64,000 nt of DNA from an uncultured Lachnospiraceae bacterium. GTDB lineage: Bacteria; Bacillota; Clostridia; Lachnospirales; Lachnospiraceae. Location: the NCBI GenBank assembly GCA_947577185.1, contig CANPUE010000005.1:1-64000 (forward strand). The letters are read 5' to 3'. Below the pieces are notes generated by a model that did not search any database, was not told the origin of the DNA, and worked only from the letters and a program-made list of their open reading frames with translations. Positions 61,890 through 64,000 of the stretch are shown here, one piece after another (positions within the stretch are counted from its first letter, which is position 1; the number at the start of each line of letters is the position of its first letter). Position numbers and translations under genes: made by a program.

Positions 61890-61978
61890 TATAATAGTTT
61901 CAATTACAGTGTAACGGAAAAACACGAAAGTTCCAAGAGAAAGTTATCTGAACTTATTCGGAAACTTTTTTCGCGCTC

Positions 61979-62005
61979 TAAATTATTTAATATATTTGCC
62001 GATAC
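61979..62005 (+). promoter_or_regulatory. Sigma-28 promoter of flaG-fliD
   Basis: TAAATTAT, 11 bp, GCCGATAC: close to the SigD/FliA consensus, with exact spacing. It lies about 105 bp before flaG. Confidence 0.75.
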
Positions 62006-62109
62006 ATACTGCAAAGGATTACGTTTTTTAAACGTGTTCAGGACGATTCTATAGTTAAGGTCTTTTGATCTGAAAAGGAATAATCAAATATCACACGGAG
62101 GTGATTATA

Positions 62110-62550
62110 ATGGCAGTGGAACCATTAAGCAGTGCAATGGCTTACCAGGCACAGAGCACGGTAAAGCCGCAGACACAGCCAGTACAACCGGCGGACACGG
62201 ATGTTTCACCGGTGAACCAGACGGCAAATGTGGATGCAGCCACTTCGTCTGTACAACAGACGCAGGCAGAAGAAGATAACGGAAACGGCAGTGCGGACAG
62301 CAATCCGCAGCAAAAGCAGCAGGGCGCTTCCGAATCGCTGAAAAAGGCTGTTGCGGAGATGAACCGCAAGATCAACAATACAGACTCGGAAGCGGTCTTT
62401 GGCATTCACGAGAAGACGAACAGAATTACGATCAAAATTGTGAACAAGGACACAAAAGAGATTCTGAAAGAATATCCGCCGGAAAAGACGCTGGATATGA
62501 TCGCCAAAGTCTGGGAAGTGGCAGGAATTCTCGTTGATGAGAAATTATAG
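62110..62550 (+). CDS. flaG: FlaG family protein
   Basis: Protein of 146 aa starting at ATG 62110, 8 bp after GGAGG; a GTG at 62101 lies inside that site. The N-terminal ~75 residues are Gln/Ser/Asn-rich and disordered. The C-terminal FlaG domain has LKKAVAEMNRKINNTDSEAV, IKIVNKDTKEILKEYPPEKT and LDMIAKVWEVAGILVDEKL. FlaG limits filament length in some species. It is 12 bp before fliD and transcribed with it from the sigma-28 promoter. Confidence 0.9.
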   Translation: MAVEPLSSAMAYQAQSTVKPQTQPVQPADTDVSPVNQTANVDAATSSVQQTQAEEDNGNGSADSNPQQKQQGASESLKKAVAEMNRKINNTDSEAVFGIHEKTNRITIKIVNKDTKEILKEYPPEKTLDMIAKVWEVAGILVDEKL

Positions 62551-62562
62551 GAGGGAATAAAG

Positions 62563-64000
62563 ATGGCAATTAGAATTACCGGTATGTATTCCGGGCTCGA
62601 TACGGAGAGCATTATCAGCGAACTTGTATCGGCACAGAGCGTGAAGAAGAGTTCGCTTGTAAAGGCGCAGACCAAACTGAGCTGGAAGCAGGATGCCTGG
62701 AAAGCATTAAATACGAAAATTTTTGACTTTTATACAAACGTATTGAGTGATATGCGTTACGAAGGCTCATACATGAAAAAAACCACCAAGATATCCAATC
62801 CCAATGCGATTAGTGTTATCACCGGAGCAGATGCCGTAGACGGCGTGCGCACGGTTAAGGTTGACCAGCTTGCGCAGGGCGGTTATCTGACGGGCGGTAA
62901 TCTGACGACGCCAAAGGGTGTCATGTTTACAGGCGGCGCAACTTTGGATCAGATCTGCAAGCAGTGGGGTGACTCTGCAGGATTCAGCGGTTCCGGCAGC
63001 ATTAACGTTGTGGGTGCGAACGGTGTATCTGTAAAAATTGATGTAAGCGGCGCTACGACGATCGATGATTTTGTCAAGAAAATACAGTCGACCGGCCTGA
63101 ATGCAAGCTATGATCAGGAAAACCAGAGAATCAATATCAGTTCCAAAGGAACCGGTGAGGCATGTAACTTTAATCTGGTAGCCAATGACGGGAACGGACT
63201 GAAAGCACTGGCAACGCTTGGATTATTGACGACAAGCGATCTTGGCAGTGAGGAAAATAAGAAATGGGCGGCATATTCGGATGGAGCCGGCGGATATACA
63301 CAGGCATTTTACGATGCGGTGGATGCGGAAATCAAGAGACGCGCGGACGCACTGAAGGCACAGAATGACAAACTGACAGAGGCTAATGGCAAGCTCGATG
63401 AGGCCAATCAGAAGTTATTTGACGATATGGATGATACCGATCATATCGGTGCCGGTTTCATGGCGAAATACGGCGTGAATCTTTCCGATCTGGAAGGACT
63501 CTACGATACGCTGATGAGCGCAAAAGCCGATTATGATGATAAGGTAAAGAACGGCGCTTCCCAGACAGATATCGACAATGCGAAAGCAGCGGCCGATGCG
63601 GCGCAGACGGCGTATGACGATCTGATGAAGAAAGCGGTTGATTATATCAATGACGAGTGCTATGGTCCTCTTGTTGATAAGAAGGACGCGGACGGCAACA
63701 TCGTATACGAGCAGAAGAAGGATGCCGATGGCAACCTTATGTATGAGCAGGCGAAAAATGATGACGGCAGCCTGAAATATGAACAGAAAAAAGATGCAGA
63801 CGGCAATCTTGTCTTTGAAGCGGATGGAACGACGCCTGTATACGATATGGATAAACCGGTCTATGACAAGACCAAGCCCATATATGACACTACAAAGCCT
63901 GTTAAAGTGCGCGAAGGCGGCGGCCTGAAAGATCAGTGGGAAGAGCAGTATAAGGCGGGCAGTGTAGATCCTGCACTGCAGGCGAAGGTCGATTCTCTGA
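62563..64000 (+). CDS. fliD: Filament cap protein FliD (5' part, runs off the window)
   Basis: Open frame of 479 codons to the window edge, starting MAIRITGMYSGLDTESIISE after GGAGGG. The N-terminal FliD helix region (LVSAQSVKKSSLVKAQTKLS, WKQDAWKALNTKIFDFYTNV) is clear. D2/D3-type domains follow. From about residue 373 there is a long inserted region with four 12-residue KKDADGN-type repeats, then three 7-residue YDxxKPV repeats. FliD caps the growing filament and assists flagellin folding; the middle domains are surface exposed and variable. The C-terminal part is outside the window. Confidence 0.92.
   Translation, partial: MAIRITGMYSGLDTESIISELVSAQSVKKSSLVKAQTKLSWKQDAWKALNTKIFDFYTNVLSDMRYEGSYMKKTTKISNPNAISVITGADAVDGVRTVKVDQLAQGGYLTGGNLTTPKGVMFTGGATLDQICKQWGDSAGFSGSGSINVVGANGVSVKIDVSGATTIDDFVKKIQSTGLNASYDQENQRINISSKGTGEACNFNLVANDGNGLKALATLGLLTTSDLGSEENKKWAAYSDGAGGYTQAFYDAVDAEIKRRADALKAQNDKLTEANGKLDEANQKLFDDMDDTDHIGAGFMAKYGVNLSDLEGLYDTLMSAKADYDDKVKNGASQTDIDNAKAAADAAQTAYDDLMKKAVDYINDECYGPLVDKKDADGNIVYEQKKDADGNLMYEQAKNDDGSLKYEQKKDADGNLVFEADGTTPVYDMDKPVYDKTKPIYDTTKPVKVREGGGLKDQWEEQYKAGSVDPALQAKVDSL
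63679..63903 (+). repeat. In-frame tandem repeats in fliD (4 x 36 bp, 3 x 21 bp)
   Basis: Four 36-bp units at 63679, 63715, 63751 and 63787 code for variants of KKDADGNLVYEQ. Three 21-bp units at 63841, 63862 and 63883 code for YDMDKPV, YDKTKPI and YDTTKPV. The frame is kept throughout. Confidence 0.9.

Noticed and set aside
1-64000. tRNA and rRNA genes
   Set aside because: No cloverleaf with a GGTTCGAAT-type arm or ribosomal core sequence was noticed on either strand by reading. A tRNAscan-SE or Rfam run would settle it.

Overview
The window looks like chromosome of a motile, plant-glycan-using anaerobic Firmicute, most likely a Lachnospiraceae/Clostridiales gut bacterium. The reasons are strong AGGAGG-type ribosome-binding sites, SigA-type promoters, three circularly permuted GH3 beta-glycosidases, LplABC-type oligosaccharide import with LacI and AraC regulators, many two-component systems, a PerR/Fur regulator, and a Gram-positive flagellar late-gene locus (flgM-flgN-flgK-flgK-flgL-fliW-csrA, flaG-fliD) with recognisable sigma-28 promoters. 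This assignment is an inference from gene content.

Layout. (1) 1-4100: AT-rich remnant of an integrative element. A VanR/VanS-like two-component system and a VanZ-family gene survive intact, next to the 3' end of a relaxase gene and an internally deleted Tn916-type excisionase. (2) 4100-9100: pseudogene graveyard (SnoaL-like, GNAT, glycosidase-like and HD-like scraps) around one intact GNAT gene and the first permuted GH3. (3) 9100-14100: response regulator, intramembrane-type kinase, ABC ATPase and FtsX-type permease, bracketed by near-identical terminators. (4) 14100-18500: Rpn-type remnant, DUF2087 protein, a large protein with a HEPN-like RNALTH motif, and a PerR-like repressor next to a soluble chemoreceptor with a zinc-binding CZB domain. 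(5) 18700-36300: carbohydrate/acyl catabolic island. It holds a GH3, AraC regulator, two permeases, binding lipoprotein and LacI regulator, then AtuA family protein, AtuA-related small protein, CoA transferase, carboxylesterase, GH3 and a Nif3-like protein. None of the enzymes has a signal peptide, so an imported ester or acyl glycoside would be taken apart inside the cell. (6) 36400-41600: GGDEF protein; a minus-strand three-gene operon headed by a stand-alone RelA/SpoT alarmone synthetase; an ABC exporter scar; a secreted protein. (7) 41800-53300: a hybrid kinase with HPt and its double-receiver partner, a rhamnose mutarotase / RpiB-like / TIM-barrel sugar isomerase set, a metallophosphoesterase and DUF4474 pair, and a three-gene signalling operon. 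(8) 53350-64000: flagellar hook-filament junction genes, filament-assembly regulators, a probable glycosyltransferase, and flaG-fliD running off the end.

Most interesting candidates: the RelA/SpoT three-gene operon (possible alarmone-based defence or toxin module), the AtuA-CoA transferase-esterase-GH3 catabolic island with a shared operator-like motif, the HEPN-like protein, two families of dispersed palindromic repeats (one as a 93-bp tandem array with a -10 box in each unit), a structured leader before the rhamnose mutarotase gene, and internal peptide repeats in FliD. No tRNA, rRNA, CRISPR array or complete insertion sequence was seen.
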